Of a stretch of DNA of 64,000 nt, positions 25,480 to 34,408 are shown piece after piece (within the stretch, counting starts at the first letter, position 1; every line of letters begins with the position of its first letter). Position numbers and translations under genes: made by a program. Source of the DNA: MED-G105 sp039025235 (GTDB lineage Bacteria > Pseudomonadota > Alphaproteobacteria > Caulobacterales > Parvularculaceae); assembly GCA_039025235.1 (NCBI GenBank), contig JBCCOS010000009.1:124001-188000 (forward strand), in the 5' to 3' direction. Below the pieces are notes generated by a model. The model searched no databases, was not told where the DNA came from, and saw only the letters and a list, made by a program, of their open reading frames with translations.

Positions 25480-26106
25480 ATGAGTAATTTTCACGAAGAC
25501 CTTTTTCCCCTGGATATTTCCCTTGGCGTTGAAGGCGGGCCAACACGACGGACCGATATCGTCGCCATGGTGTCGGGCCACGAGGAACGCAATTCCCCTT
25601 GGGCAAACTCCCGGCGCAGTTATAACGCCGGTTACGGAATTAAATCGCTCACCGATATCCAGAAGCTCATTGCCTTTTTTGAGGCCCGCCACGGTCGCCT
25701 TTACGGTTTTCGCTTTCGTGATCCCTTTGACCATCATTCCAACCCATCAGGGACCGCGCCAACAAAGGACGACCAAATCATCGGCACTGGCGATGGTACA
25801 ACGCAGACTTTTCAATTGGCAAAGACCTATGCGTCGGGACCAGCCTCCTACAAAAGAATAGTAACAAAGCCCGTGGCCGGAAGCGTTATCGCCGCACTCA
25901 ACGGCACTGAGACCAGTGCATTCAGTACCGATACCGGCAATGGGACCGTGACTTTTACAACAGCGCCGACGTCAGGCGTTCTTATTACAGCAGGCTTCGT
26001 TTTCGATACCCCTGTTCGTTTTGATACGGATAGTTTACGGATTAATCTCGCCGCGTTTGAGGCGGGTGATATCCCATCAGTACCGCTGATAGAGGTGCTG
26101 ATATGA
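25480..26106 (+). CDS. GTA g12, distal tail protein (DUF2460)
   Basis: The DUF2460 protein forms the distal end of the tail tube to which the baseplate is attached. Blocks seen are FHEDLFPLDISLGVEGGP, TDIVAMVSGHEERNSPWA, NSRRSYNAGYGIKSLTDI and ARHGRLYGFRFRDPFDHH. The insert with GTGDGTTQTFQLAKTY is the usual internal repeat-like domain. An in-frame GTG lies nine bases upstream of the ATG at 25480. The stop overlaps g13 (ATGA). Confidence 0.9.
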   Translation: MSNFHEDLFPLDISLGVEGGPTRRTDIVAMVSGHEERNSPWANSRRSYNAGYGIKSLTDIQKLIAFFEARHGRLYGFRFRDPFDHHSNPSGTAPTKDDQIIGTGDGTTQTFQLAKTYASGPASYKRIVTKPVAGSVIAALNGTETSAFSTDTGNGTVTFTTAPTSGVLITAGFVFDTPVRFDTDSLRINLAAFEAGDIPSVPLIEVLI

Positions 26107-26996
26107 AGTATATCTCAACTGCGTTACAAGCGCACCTCGATACCGGCGCAACCACCTTATGCACGTGCTGGCAGATAAAAAGGAAGGATGGTCAGATCTT
26201 TGGGTTCACCGACCACGATCGTCCGTTGACTATTCTGGGTTATCAGTTTCTCCCTGAAACGGGTGCTGACGGTTCGAAAATTGCCTCCAGCAACGACTTG
26301 TCCGTTGATAACAGCTCGATTCTCGGTGCGCTCAATTCCGATCGCCTGAACGCCACCGACCTAGCGGCCGGAAAATTTGATGATGCGGAAATTGAGATCT
26401 GGCGGGTCAATTGGCAAAACGTCACCGAACGCACGCTCCTTCAACGGGCAACACTTGGCGAAACAATCCGAACCGGAGATAGCTTCACCGTCGAATTGCG
26501 CGGACCAACCCATCCGCTTTCGAACCGTGTTGGTCGCGTCTTTCAGCGCCAGTGCGATGCGGTACTGGGCGATGACAAATGCAAGGTCAACTTAAACACA
26601 TCAGCGTTTAAGGGAAACGGTGCCATCACCGAAATCGTTGATGAACAGACGTTTCGCGCTAGCGGTCTCTCCACATTCGATACCGGCTGGTTTGCCCATG
26701 GCGTTCTGACCTGGTCTAGCGGTAACAATGCTGGGGTTTTGGCCCATGTTAAGTCAAATACACTCGTCGCAACAGATGCGAACCAGACCAGCATAACGCT
26801 ATGGCTGCCTTCGGGTGCGAGCCTATCCGTTGGCGACAGCTTTTCAATCACGGCTGGATGCCCGCGCACCCACGAAGCCTGCAAAGAGAAGTTCGACAAC
26901 CTTATCAATTTCAGAGGGTTCCATCTCATGCCCGGCAATGATTTCGCTGTGAGTTATCCCATTCGGTCCGATAACAATGACGGAGGGAAAAGATGA
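26103..26996 (+). CDS. GTA g13, hub protein (DUF2163)
   Basis: The DUF2163 hub is the centre of the baseplate. The N-terminus (TALQAHLDTGATTLCTCWQI, FGFTDHDRPLTI) and the C-terminal cysteine block are typical: QRQCDAVLGDDKCKVNLN and ITAGCPRTHEACKEKFDNL give four cysteines in a C-x7-C ... C-x5-C pattern, a likely metal or iron-sulfur site as in related tail hub proteins. The closing FRGFHLMPGND is also conserved. Its start and stop overlap both neighbours by four bases. Confidence 0.9.
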   Translation: MKYISTALQAHLDTGATTLCTCWQIKRKDGQIFGFTDHDRPLTILGYQFLPETGADGSKIASSNDLSVDNSSILGALNSDRLNATDLAAGKFDDAEIEIWRVNWQNVTERTLLQRATLGETIRTGDSFTVELRGPTHPLSNRVGRVFQRQCDAVLGDDKCKVNLNTSAFKGNGAITEIVDEQTFRASGLSTFDTGWFAHGVLTWSSGNNAGVLAHVKSNTLVATDANQTSITLWLPSGASLSVGDSFSITAGCPRTHEACKEKFDNLINFRGFHLMPGNDFAVSYPIRSDNNDGGKR

Positions 26997-27592
26997 TGGT
27001 CCCAAACAAACGAAACAATAAAAATATTACAGTGCACCTTCCGCAATATAGACAGTGGTGTCGTGATATCCTCCTGCCACCACTTGAGACCAAGTCGGTC
27101 AAAATCGACAGAAGACTCATTGTTGATGTAACGAGAGATTGGTTAGGAACCCCCTATCTGCATCAATCGAGCACAAAAAATCAAGGTACGGACTGCCTTG
27201 GCCTCATCCGCGGCGTCTATCGCGATCTTTACGGGCGCGAGCCGGAACGACCACCGGCCTACACACCCGATTGGAACGAGCGCTTTGCCAAAGAAGAACC
27301 ATTGTTGTCAGCCGCTCAACGCCATCTCGTGCCCTGCCGAGGGCAAGAGTTTAAACTGGGCCGGGTTTTGATCTTTCGGATTGTCCCTGGCGGGCCAGCG
27401 AAGCATTGCGGTATCGTCACCCGCTTTGAAGGCGATATGGGACTAAACAATACACAACACTTGCACCACACTGTTTCAACGCCGGCCCATTTTATTCACG
27501 CCTATGCGGGGCGCGCCGTGATCGAAAGCTGGCTTAGCCGCTGGTGGCGGGAGCGTATTGTTGGCGTATTTGATTATCCGGGAGCCGATTAA
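26993..27592 (+). CDS. GTA g14, NlpC/P60-type cell wall peptidase
   Basis: A tail-tip peptidase that cuts peptidoglycan stems to let DNA into the recipient periplasm. The catalytic Cys is in GTDCLGLIRGVYRDLYG (Cys68), the His in GPAKHCGIVTR, and the third residue is near FIHAYAGRAV. About 43 residues precede the peptidase core (DVTRDWLGTPYLHQ), more than usual for the family, but the four-base overlap with g13 and lack of an alternative start support the ATG at 26993. The stop overlaps g15 by one base. Confidence 0.9.
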   Translation: MMVPNKRNNKNITVHLPQYRQWCRDILLPPLETKSVKIDRRLIVDVTRDWLGTPYLHQSSTKNQGTDCLGLIRGVYRDLYGREPERPPAYTPDWNERFAKEEPLLSAAQRHLVPCRGQEFKLGRVLIFRIVPGGPAKHCGIVTRFEGDMGLNNTQHLHHTVSTPAHFIHAYAGRAVIESWLSRWWRERIVGVFDYPGAD

Positions 27593-30500
27593 TGGCACAG
27601 CTCGTCATCACCGCAGCAACGACGGCAGCAAGTGCGGTCGGGAAAGCCGGCATTGGCACGATCATCGCCAAAACCGCTGCATCGGCGGCCACAAGCTATG
27701 CTGCGGGTGCGATTACCAACGCGATTTTTGGACCACGAAAACGCGCCACAGAAGGTCCGCGCATTGACAGCTTTTCCTTGCAAGCATCAACCGAAGGCGC
27801 AGGAATGCCTCGTGTTTATGGCCGCGCGCGCGTCGCCGGACAACTGATCTGGGCATCGCGGTTTAAGGAAACAAAAACGACAACGATTGAGAATTCCGGC
27901 GGTAAAGGTAGCGGCGGAAGCAGCGTAGAAACAGAGATAACAGAATACGCCTATTCAGCCTCTTTTGCCGTTGGGTTGTGCCAAGGAAAGATTGATCGAG
28001 TGACCCGCGCATGGGCCGATGGAAAGCCATTTGACCTGTCTAAAGTGCAAAAACGCATATACCGGGGAACAGAAACACAAACGCCGGACGACCTCCTTGT
28101 TGCTGTTGAAGGCAGTGTTCCGGCCTTTCGGGGACTTGCCTATATAGTGTTTGAAGACCTGCCCCTTGCCGCATTTGGTAATCGGATTCCGCAATTATCC
28201 TTCGAAGTTGAACGTGCTTTGCGCGATAAAGATCCGGATTCACTAGAGAATGCATTAACGTCGGTATCGATGATCCCGTCTTCGGGTGAATTTGTCTACG
28301 GTACGACCAAGGTATTGCGCCAAGACGGTGAAGGCGTGACGGTAGCGGAGAATACCCATAATAGCAGTAACGGGACGGATCTTTACGACTCAGTCAATGC
28401 CTTAAAAGTCGCCGCTCCGAATGTGGCGCATACATCACTGATTGTTTCCTGGTTTGGAAATGACCTGCGCGCCGGTAGTTGCACATTGCGGCCGGGTGTC
28501 GAAAATTATTCGAAGACGACAACGCCATATGAATGGTCTGTAGGCGGGACAACGCGTCAAGGCGGCCACCTCATCTCTACCATCAATAGCGGTGCAGCCT
28601 ATGGTGGGACACCGGCCGATAAAGCCGTTCTGGAAGGGATTGCGCGCCTAAAAGAGCGCGGCATCGCCGTTCAGTTTCATCCCTTTATTCTGATGGACGT
28701 ACCCCCAGGAAACAATCTGCCGAAGCCGGAGGGCGGGACCGGACAAGCGCCTTTCCCGTGGCGCGGCCGTATTAGTGTTGGCACGAAAGATAAGACGAAT
28801 GCCGCGGCAACAGACATCAACGCCTTTTTCGGGACGGCCTCTCCGTCGCATTTTTCCACAAGCGGAGGAACGGTCAATTACACCGGCCCCAATGAATGGT
28901 CGTTCCGACGGTTTATTCTGCACTATGCCCATCTTTGCAAACTGGCCGGCGGCATCGAAGCATTTCTCATTGGCTCGGAGATGCGCGGCATCACGACAGC
29001 GCGTTCGGCAAGCGGCGTATTCCCAGCGATTGCTGCCTTGAAGGCTCTTGCCGCAGATGTTCGATCCGTTCTCGGATCTTCTACCAAAATTTCTTATGCG
29101 GCTGACTGGTCTGAATATTTTGGACACCATGCCAACGACAGCAGCGGCGACGTCTATTTCCACCTCGATCCCTTGTGGAGCGACGCCAATATCGATTTTA
29201 TCGGTATTGATAATTACTTGCCACTCGCTGACTGGCGCGACGGGTTTGACCATCTGGATGCAGCAACCGGAACCGCGACAGCGCCCATAAGCCAATATGA
29301 CCTCGATTATCTTATGGGCAATATGCGCGCTGGCGAACGCTATGATTGGTATTATCCTAATGATGCGGCGCGCCAGTCGCAAACCCGTTATCCGATCATA
29401 GACGGCAGTGGAGAGCCCTGGGTCTTTCGGGCAAAAGATTTTTGGAATTGGTGGTCGTCTGCGCACCATAATCGACCAGGCGGCGTTAGGTCTTCCAGTG
29501 CCACAGCGTGGGTTCCTCAAAGCAAACCCATTCGCTTCACAGAGCTTGGATGTCCCGCCATCGATAAGGGTGCCAACCAACCGAATGTTTTTGTTGACCC
29601 CAAAAGCTCAGAAAACGCCTTTCCCTACCATTCTAGCGGGGCGCGCGATGACTTGATCCAGCGCCGCTTTATCGAAGCCCATTTAAAATACTGGAAAAAT
29701 AGCCAAAATAATCCGACATCAAACATATATAGTGGTCGCATGGTTGAGGCCGACAAAATCTGTGTCTATGCCTGGGATGCGCGTCCGTTTCCCTATTTCC
29801 CTGCCCTGTCGGATATCTGGGGCGATACCGAAAATTGGCGCCTCGGCCATTGGTTGAATGGCAGATTGGGGCGCGCCCCTTTAAGCCTATTGGTCAAGGA
29901 AATTGCCGAAGAAGCCAATGCAAGCGTCAATACGGCCCAGCTCCATGGGACGGTTGGTGGCTATCTTCTCGACCGTCCAATGAGTGCACGCGAAGCAATC
30001 GATCCGCTTGCCGATCTATTTCAATTTGATGCCGTTGAAGATCCCAACTATGTTTTATTTCAACAGCGCGATCGTGCACCCGTGGCAAGCCTATCCGCAC
30101 AAGATTTTGTTGCCGATGATGATTTTGGTTTAACGACAGGTGGAAACACGACAGGTGACTATTTCACCATGAAGACAGGGCAATTATCCGATTTGCCTGA
30201 TGCATTGCGTGTTGGATATATTGATGAGACGAACGATTTTCAGCCCGCCGCGGCCGAAGCGATTGAACCTGGACGGACCAATGTCAATGGCACAGCGTTT
30301 GACATTCCAGTTATTGCCGAACCGTCATTAATAGATGAACGGGCGCGCGCACTCCTTTCAGATGCCCATGTCATGCGCGAGCATGTTTCATTTGCGCTGC
30401 CACCCTCGCGGATGACATTACAACCTGGTGATATCGTTGATGTAAATTTCGATACCACATCGGACAGTGTGCACCGTCGCTTACGGATTACAGAGGTCAC

Positions 30501-31581
30501 CGATGGTCACGCCCGCTCGATTGAGGCAACACGCCAGTCCCCTTATGTGTTCGGTTTGGACGGGGCTGCATCGGCGCCCTTTGGCATAAGCGATTCTTAT
30601 AAGATCAGTACGCCACCTGTTGTCTACGGACAGCCCGCTTGGGAACTGCTTGATCTCCCCATGATCACCGATAGCGATGATCCGACAGCGCCTTGGTTCG
30701 CAGCCTTTGCCGACCCATGGCCAGGCACGGTGTCGCTCTACCGCAGCGGTATTAGTGGGAGCGATGATCGCCTTTCTGGAACGAGCACAACGCCGGCTGG
30801 ACTTGGTCAACTCTTAACGCCTCTTGCACCGACGGCATCTCCGCTCCCGAGTGGACGTTGGCTCAATCAATCCATTCAAATCCGCTTGGGTTCCGGCTCC
30901 GTTGTGTCACGACCAGAAACCGATGTTCTAGCAGGCGCGAACGGCATCGCCGTTTTTACAGCAAGCGGCCGTTATGAGATTATCCAGTTCCGCGACGCCG
31001 TCCTAGAGAGCGATGGCACCTGGACGCTGTCGCGATTATTGCGCGGTCAGGCAGGCACCGAGCAGGACGCATCGGCCGGGGCGGTGGTTGGCGCACGTAT
31101 CGTTCTGCTCAACAGCGCGCTACGCCAGTCGGTCGGTGGACTTGATGCGCGCGGGATAAATTTCCAATGGAAAGCAGGGCCGAGCCAACGTTCGACAACC
31201 GATGACAGTTATTCGTCAAAATCGCAGGCCCTTGCGTTACGTGGTCTCAGCCCCTTATCCCCCTGCCATCTCCGTGCTGAGTCGATCAATGGGGACCTCT
31301 TGATTTCATGGGTGCGCCGAACACGGATTGGTGGTGACACATGGGACGTGGAGGAAGTGCCCCTTGGCGAAGCCTTTGAACGATACCGGTTGGAAATTGC
31401 GACCGCCGCAAACACGGTAGGGCAATATGAAATGAATGAAGCAGTATTTGCCTACACGACGGCAATGCAAATAAATGACCTTGGAAGTGGCTATTTGGGC
31501 GACATTTTTATCCGCGTTGCGCAACTCTCCGCCGATGTTGGCGCAGGGGATAAGACAGAGCTCAAGGTAACCCTATCGTAA
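27592..31581 (+). CDS. GTA g15, baseplate megatron / host-recognition protein
   Basis: The largest GTA gene, 1329 residues, completes the tail tip and contacts the recipient. Domains in order: an Ala-rich N-terminal membrane-like segment (residues 1-45), a phage tail tip domain with ASTEGAGMPRVYGRARVAGQ, a GTA TIM-barrel domain (about residues 410-760) with FLIGSEMRGITTARSASG, YAADWSEYFGH, IDFIGIDNYLPLADWRDG and RFTELGCPAIDKGANQPN, and the phage-tail hub-like domain (after about 810). The glutamates in SEMRG and TELGCPA are placed as in TIM-barrel glycosidases. The length and order match R. capsulatus g15, with no sign of truncation. Confidence 0.93.
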   Translation: MAQLVITAATTAASAVGKAGIGTIIAKTAASAATSYAAGAITNAIFGPRKRATEGPRIDSFSLQASTEGAGMPRVYGRARVAGQLIWASRFKETKTTTIENSGGKGSGGSSVETEITEYAYSASFAVGLCQGKIDRVTRAWADGKPFDLSKVQKRIYRGTETQTPDDLLVAVEGSVPAFRGLAYIVFEDLPLAAFGNRIPQLSFEVERALRDKDPDSLENALTSVSMIPSSGEFVYGTTKVLRQDGEGVTVAENTHNSSNGTDLYDSVNALKVAAPNVAHTSLIVSWFGNDLRAGSCTLRPGVENYSKTTTPYEWSVGGTTRQGGHLISTINSGAAYGGTPADKAVLEGIARLKERGIAVQFHPFILMDVPPGNNLPKPEGGTGQAPFPWRGRISVGTKDKTNAAATDINAFFGTASPSHFSTSGGTVNYTGPNEWSFRRFILHYAHLCKLAGGIEAFLIGSEMRGITTARSASGVFPAIAALKALAADVRSVLGSSTKISYAADWSEYFGHHANDSSGDVYFHLDPLWSDANIDFIGIDNYLPLADWRDGFDHLDAATGTATAPISQYDLDYLMGNMRAGERYDWYYPNDAARQSQTRYPIIDGSGEPWVFRAKDFWNWWSSAHHNRPGGVRSSSATAWVPQSKPIRFTELGCPAIDKGANQPNVFVDPKSSENAFPYHSSGARDDLIQRRFIEAHLKYWKNSQNNPTSNIYSGRMVEADKICVYAWDARPFPYFPALSDIWGDTENWRLGHWLNGRLGRAPLSLLVKEIAEEANASVNTAQLHGTVGGYLLDRPMSAREAIDPLADLFQFDAVEDPNYVLFQQRDRAPVASLSAQDFVADDDFGLTTGGNTTGDYFTMKTGQLSDLPDALRVGYIDETNDFQPAAAEAIEPGRTNVNGTAFDIPVIAEPSLIDERARALLSDAHVMREHVSFALPPSRMTLQPGDIVDVNFDTTSDSVHRRLRITEVTDGHARSIEATRQSPYVFGLDGAASAPFGISDSYKISTPPVVYGQPAWELLDLPMITDSDDPTAPWFAAFADPWPGTVSLYRSGISGSDDRLSGTSTTPAGLGQLLTPLAPTASPLPSGRWLNQSIQIRLGSGSVVSRPETDVLAGANGIAVFTASGRYEIIQFRDAVLESDGTWTLSRLLRGQAGTEQDASAGAVVGARIVLLNSALRQSVGGLDARGINFQWKAGPSQRSTTDDSYSSKSQALALRGLSPLSPCHLRAESINGDLLISWVRRTRIGGDTWDVEEVPLGEAFERYRLEIATAANTVGQYEMNEAVFAYTTAMQINDLGSGYLGDIFIRVAQLSADVGAGDKTELKVTLS

Positions 31582-31802
31582 TCTCGACCGAGAAGGGCAG
31601 CAATATTTGCGTGTACCAATCAATTTATTGGATCGATCTTGACTATAAGGCCTTTGTTAAAAACCCTTTATCGCGCCTTAACAGAATTAAACCGTAAATT
31701 CCCTCTAAAGTAGAAGGAAAACAACAGCGTTAACGCAGTCTTTAAATAACAGGGTGTACACCACAACCGTAAGGACATTTAACCTCAGACAGCGGTGCAG
31801 CC

Positions 31803-33863
31803 GTGAACACGATACAAAAAGTGACACACGCAGAAGTTTTGGCTTCGAACGCGCGGGATGCTTCCGATTATCATACGGAACAAAGCGACCAGTCGCGGTT
31901 AACAATCTATACCGATATTTGTCGAGATTCCCTAAGAGACATGAAGTTGCGTGCTGGCGTTGTTCTCATCGCTAGCATCTTGTTGGCCTCACTTGCCACA
32001 CCATTTTTGGGCTTATTTTGGGGTATTGGCAGCTTCATCACCATGGGCGTTGAAGTTGCCTTTTATAAATCATTTTTCAAAGCAGAGCATGAAAGGCTCA
32101 GACGTCGCGATCTTACCATCTTTCTGACAATCAATTTTATTAAGTCGCTGATATATTGTGCTGCGGGTGTAATGCTATTTATTCAAGGCTCACCCGAAGC
32201 CATCTTTGCAGGTGTTGTGTTCATCGGCGGTGCCGTAGTCAACCTCACGTTAACAAATCAAGCTGGGCGAATTTTTTATATCGTATCCACCGGACCATTG
32301 ATTGCCACCGCCCTTATCATCAGCTCAATCTTTAGTTTTCAGACCAACCATTTAGCCCCCCTCGTCACAACGTCCTTATTTATGGGAATGGTGTTTCAGG
32401 CTTATTTTGATCGTCGGAAGGTTATTAGGGAACTGCGCCAGACCTCGAATGATGCAGAGCGAGACAAAGCACGTGCTGAAGAGGCGTTGACGGCAAAATC
32501 TCGCTTCCTTGCAAAAATGAGCCACGAGCTTCGCACGCCCCTAAACGGTATCATTGGCATGGCCGATGTAATGCGCCAAGGTGATTTGCCGCAACAGCAG
32601 CGCGATCAACTGGACATAATATTAGGCTCTGGAGATACGCTACTTTGGCTCCTGAATGACATTCTTGACCATGCAAAAATTGAAGCAAATCATTTTGCAT
32701 TAGAAAATGACGATGAGGATATTCGTGACATCATTGCTCAGGCAACGATGTTATATCGCCCTGGTGCTATCAAAAAGGGAATTGCCTTATCCTATGATGT
32801 CGAAGGCGTAAAAACGCCGTTTCTGTACGTTGATGGTCGAAGACTTCGTCAGTGTCTGACGCATCTGATCTCGAACGGCGTTAAATTTACGGAAAGCGGT
32901 GCTGTTCTCGTTAAAGCGCGCGCTTATGAAGTATCATCGGATCACGAATCGACACAGCCTGGTCCAACATTAGTGGCAACGTCCGTTGCAGGGGCTGACG
33001 CCGATCTCGCAACGAATTTCGACGACACAGGACGACCAGCTGATGCCCCCGCTAACGGCGATGCATTAGAAAACGAAGGTGTTTCGCCGGAGGATGAAGC
33101 AGCAAAGCCAGAACTGCTTAAGGCGATAATCGAAATTACGGTGAGCGACACCGGCATTGGCATGAGCCAAGATCAGGTCAATCGAATTTTCGATGCTTTC
33201 GAACAAGCAGACAACTCAATTACCCGTCGTTTTGGCGGCACAGGATTAGGGCTGTCAGTGTCCCAAGCTGTCATCCGCGCCATGGGTGGAGAAATTACGG
33301 TGACTTCTGAACTCGGTGTTGGGTCAACCTTTACACTCAGAACCCCTGCGGAAATTTCAGCGCCACCAGACGAGGACGAACTTGAACTTATCGATCCGAA
33401 AATGCCATCGAGCGGCGGCAAAGTTTTGGTTGTTGAAGACAATATTGTCAATCGGAAAGTCGTCAGTGCACTTCTGAAGGAACACCGTATCGAAATTACG
33501 GAAGCTGAAAACGGCGAAATCGCTCTGACCAAAATCGCAGAAGACGATTTTGATCTTGTCCTTATGGATATCCATATGCCGGTAATGGACGGATTGACGG
33601 CAACGAAAAATATTCGGGCAGCAAACCAAGCTTGGTCGAAAATTCCGATTGTCGCCCTCACCGCGGCTGTCGCTCCAGAAGACAAAGCCGCCTGCATGAG
33701 TGCAGGCATGGAAGAAGTCCTCGCCAAACCAGTTCGCAGCGGCGACATCGGCGATGTTCTTGAGCGTTACATCTGGGAAAAAGACAGTAAGAGCGCCAAC
33801 ACCCAAAAGTCTCGTGGTATCGGCCATGGTATTGGCAAGAGTGACACGCGCAAAACCGCTTAG
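31803..33863 (+). CDS. Membrane hybrid histidine kinase / response regulator
   Basis: Residues about 50-210 hold four to six hydrophobic segments (MKLRAGVVLIASILLASLAT and later ones), without a clear periplasmic sensor. A short coiled coil leads to the H box KMSHELRTPLNGIIG (His241). The ATPase domain has an N box (LISNGVKF), VSDTGIGMS and GGTGLGLSVSQAV. An acidic insert of about 55 residues divides the N box from the G1 box. A receiver domain follows: VLVVEDNIVNRKVV, LVLMDIHMPVMDG (phosphoacceptor Asp about residue 589) and the ALTAAVAPEDK block. The start is GTG 31803 without a strong ribosome binding site. It begins 221 bases after the last GTA gene; GTA expression in R. capsulatus depends on the CckA-ChpT-CtrA relay, but this protein lacks the PAS layout of CckA. 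Confidence 0.87.
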   Translation: MNTIQKVTHAEVLASNARDASDYHTEQSDQSRLTIYTDICRDSLRDMKLRAGVVLIASILLASLATPFLGLFWGIGSFITMGVEVAFYKSFFKAEHERLRRRDLTIFLTINFIKSLIYCAAGVMLFIQGSPEAIFAGVVFIGGAVVNLTLTNQAGRIFYIVSTGPLIATALIISSIFSFQTNHLAPLVTTSLFMGMVFQAYFDRRKVIRELRQTSNDAERDKARAEEALTAKSRFLAKMSHELRTPLNGIIGMADVMRQGDLPQQQRDQLDIILGSGDTLLWLLNDILDHAKIEANHFALENDDEDIRDIIAQATMLYRPGAIKKGIALSYDVEGVKTPFLYVDGRRLRQCLTHLISNGVKFTESGAVLVKARAYEVSSDHESTQPGPTLVATSVAGADADLATNFDDTGRPADAPANGDALENEGVSPEDEAAKPELLKAIIEITVSDTGIGMSQDQVNRIFDAFEQADNSITRRFGGTGLGLSVSQAVIRAMGGEITVTSELGVGSTFTLRTPAEISAPPDEDELELIDPKMPSSGGKVLVVEDNIVNRKVVSALLKEHRIEITEAENGEIALTKIAEDDFDLVLMDIHMPVMDGLTATKNIRAANQAWSKIPIVALTAAVAPEDKAACMSAGMEEVLAKPVRSGDIGDVLERYIWEKDSKSANTQKSRGIGHGIGKSDTRKTA

Positions 33864-34408
33864 AACTGTCTCGATACGAATATGCTAAAGATCTTCGTTT
33901 CTCGGCGTTTTTCTGATTCTGCATATTACTGGTGGTCACTCATGCGCGACAGCTCAAACATGAATAGGGGCAATGAAGCGAAAGGATAGAACTTGGGGAA
34001 ATGCGATACGATCGACGGATGCACTTGCTTTAAAGGACGACACCACGGTCTTAGCGCATGATATTGAGAGGCGATGGAATGGCGAGACACTTCAGGCGAA
34101 AGCAACTTTTGCCTGTAGAGTGGGCGGACAAATACTGTGCAGTGATCTGAAACCAGAGCAAAAACCTGCGATCTCGATTTGGAAACAACAGATCAACGGA
34201 AGTAATCATCGTTTATGTCGGCAATTTTATCGCCTAGCCTTTAAAAGTATTGCGATTGATCGCATATTAAATCGCGTATTCATCGTCGTATTCGGTCTTT
34301 AAAGGCCAACGAAGACATGCGCACAATACTTGTCCTTCCTTCAAGTGAGCCGCGAAGCCAGGGGCAGTAGACGCAAGGAATAGAAACGGATTTAAGAGGT
34401 TACGAGAC
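33864..34408. other. Gap without a supported gene
   Basis: About 545 bases between the hybrid kinase and the DnaJ-like gene. A 109-codon plus-strand frame (33973-34302) is open but has no recognisable family, no clear ribosome binding site and an unusual composition, so I do not call it. No hairpin or repeat copy was recognised. Confidence 0.4.

Larger units (their letters stand above)
16883..31581 (+). mobile_element. Gene transfer agent (GTA) structural gene cluster, RcGTA type, complete
   Basis: Seventeen genes follow in the order of the Rhodobacter capsulatus GTA: small and large terminase, portal, g3.5, prohead protease, capsid, head-tail connectors g6-g8, tail tube g9, chaperones g10 and g10.1, tape measure g11, and the tail tip genes g12-g15. 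All are on the plus strand and most starts overlap the previous stop (ATGA, TAATG or longer). Every gene is intact. No integrase, repressor, replication, holin or endolysin gene is present and none of the host's dispersed repeats occurs inside. This is the pattern of a domesticated GTA, which packages random host DNA, rather than a prophage. The short tape measure gene (180 codons) fits a short-tailed particle. Regulators such as GafA, lysis genes and head-fibre genes are not in this window. Confidence 0.93.

Noticed and set aside
28648..29580. 310-codon minus-strand ORF inside GTA g15
   Set aside because: It is antisense to the TIM-barrel region of g15, which has clear conserved motifs.
16883..31581. 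Ordinary integrated prophage
   Set aside because: No integrase, repressor, replication or lysis genes and no attachment repeats; the gene order is that of a GTA.
33973..34302. 109-codon plus-strand ORF after the hybrid kinase
   Set aside because: No family, no ribosome binding site and no partner; it cannot be told from chance, so it is described only as gap content.
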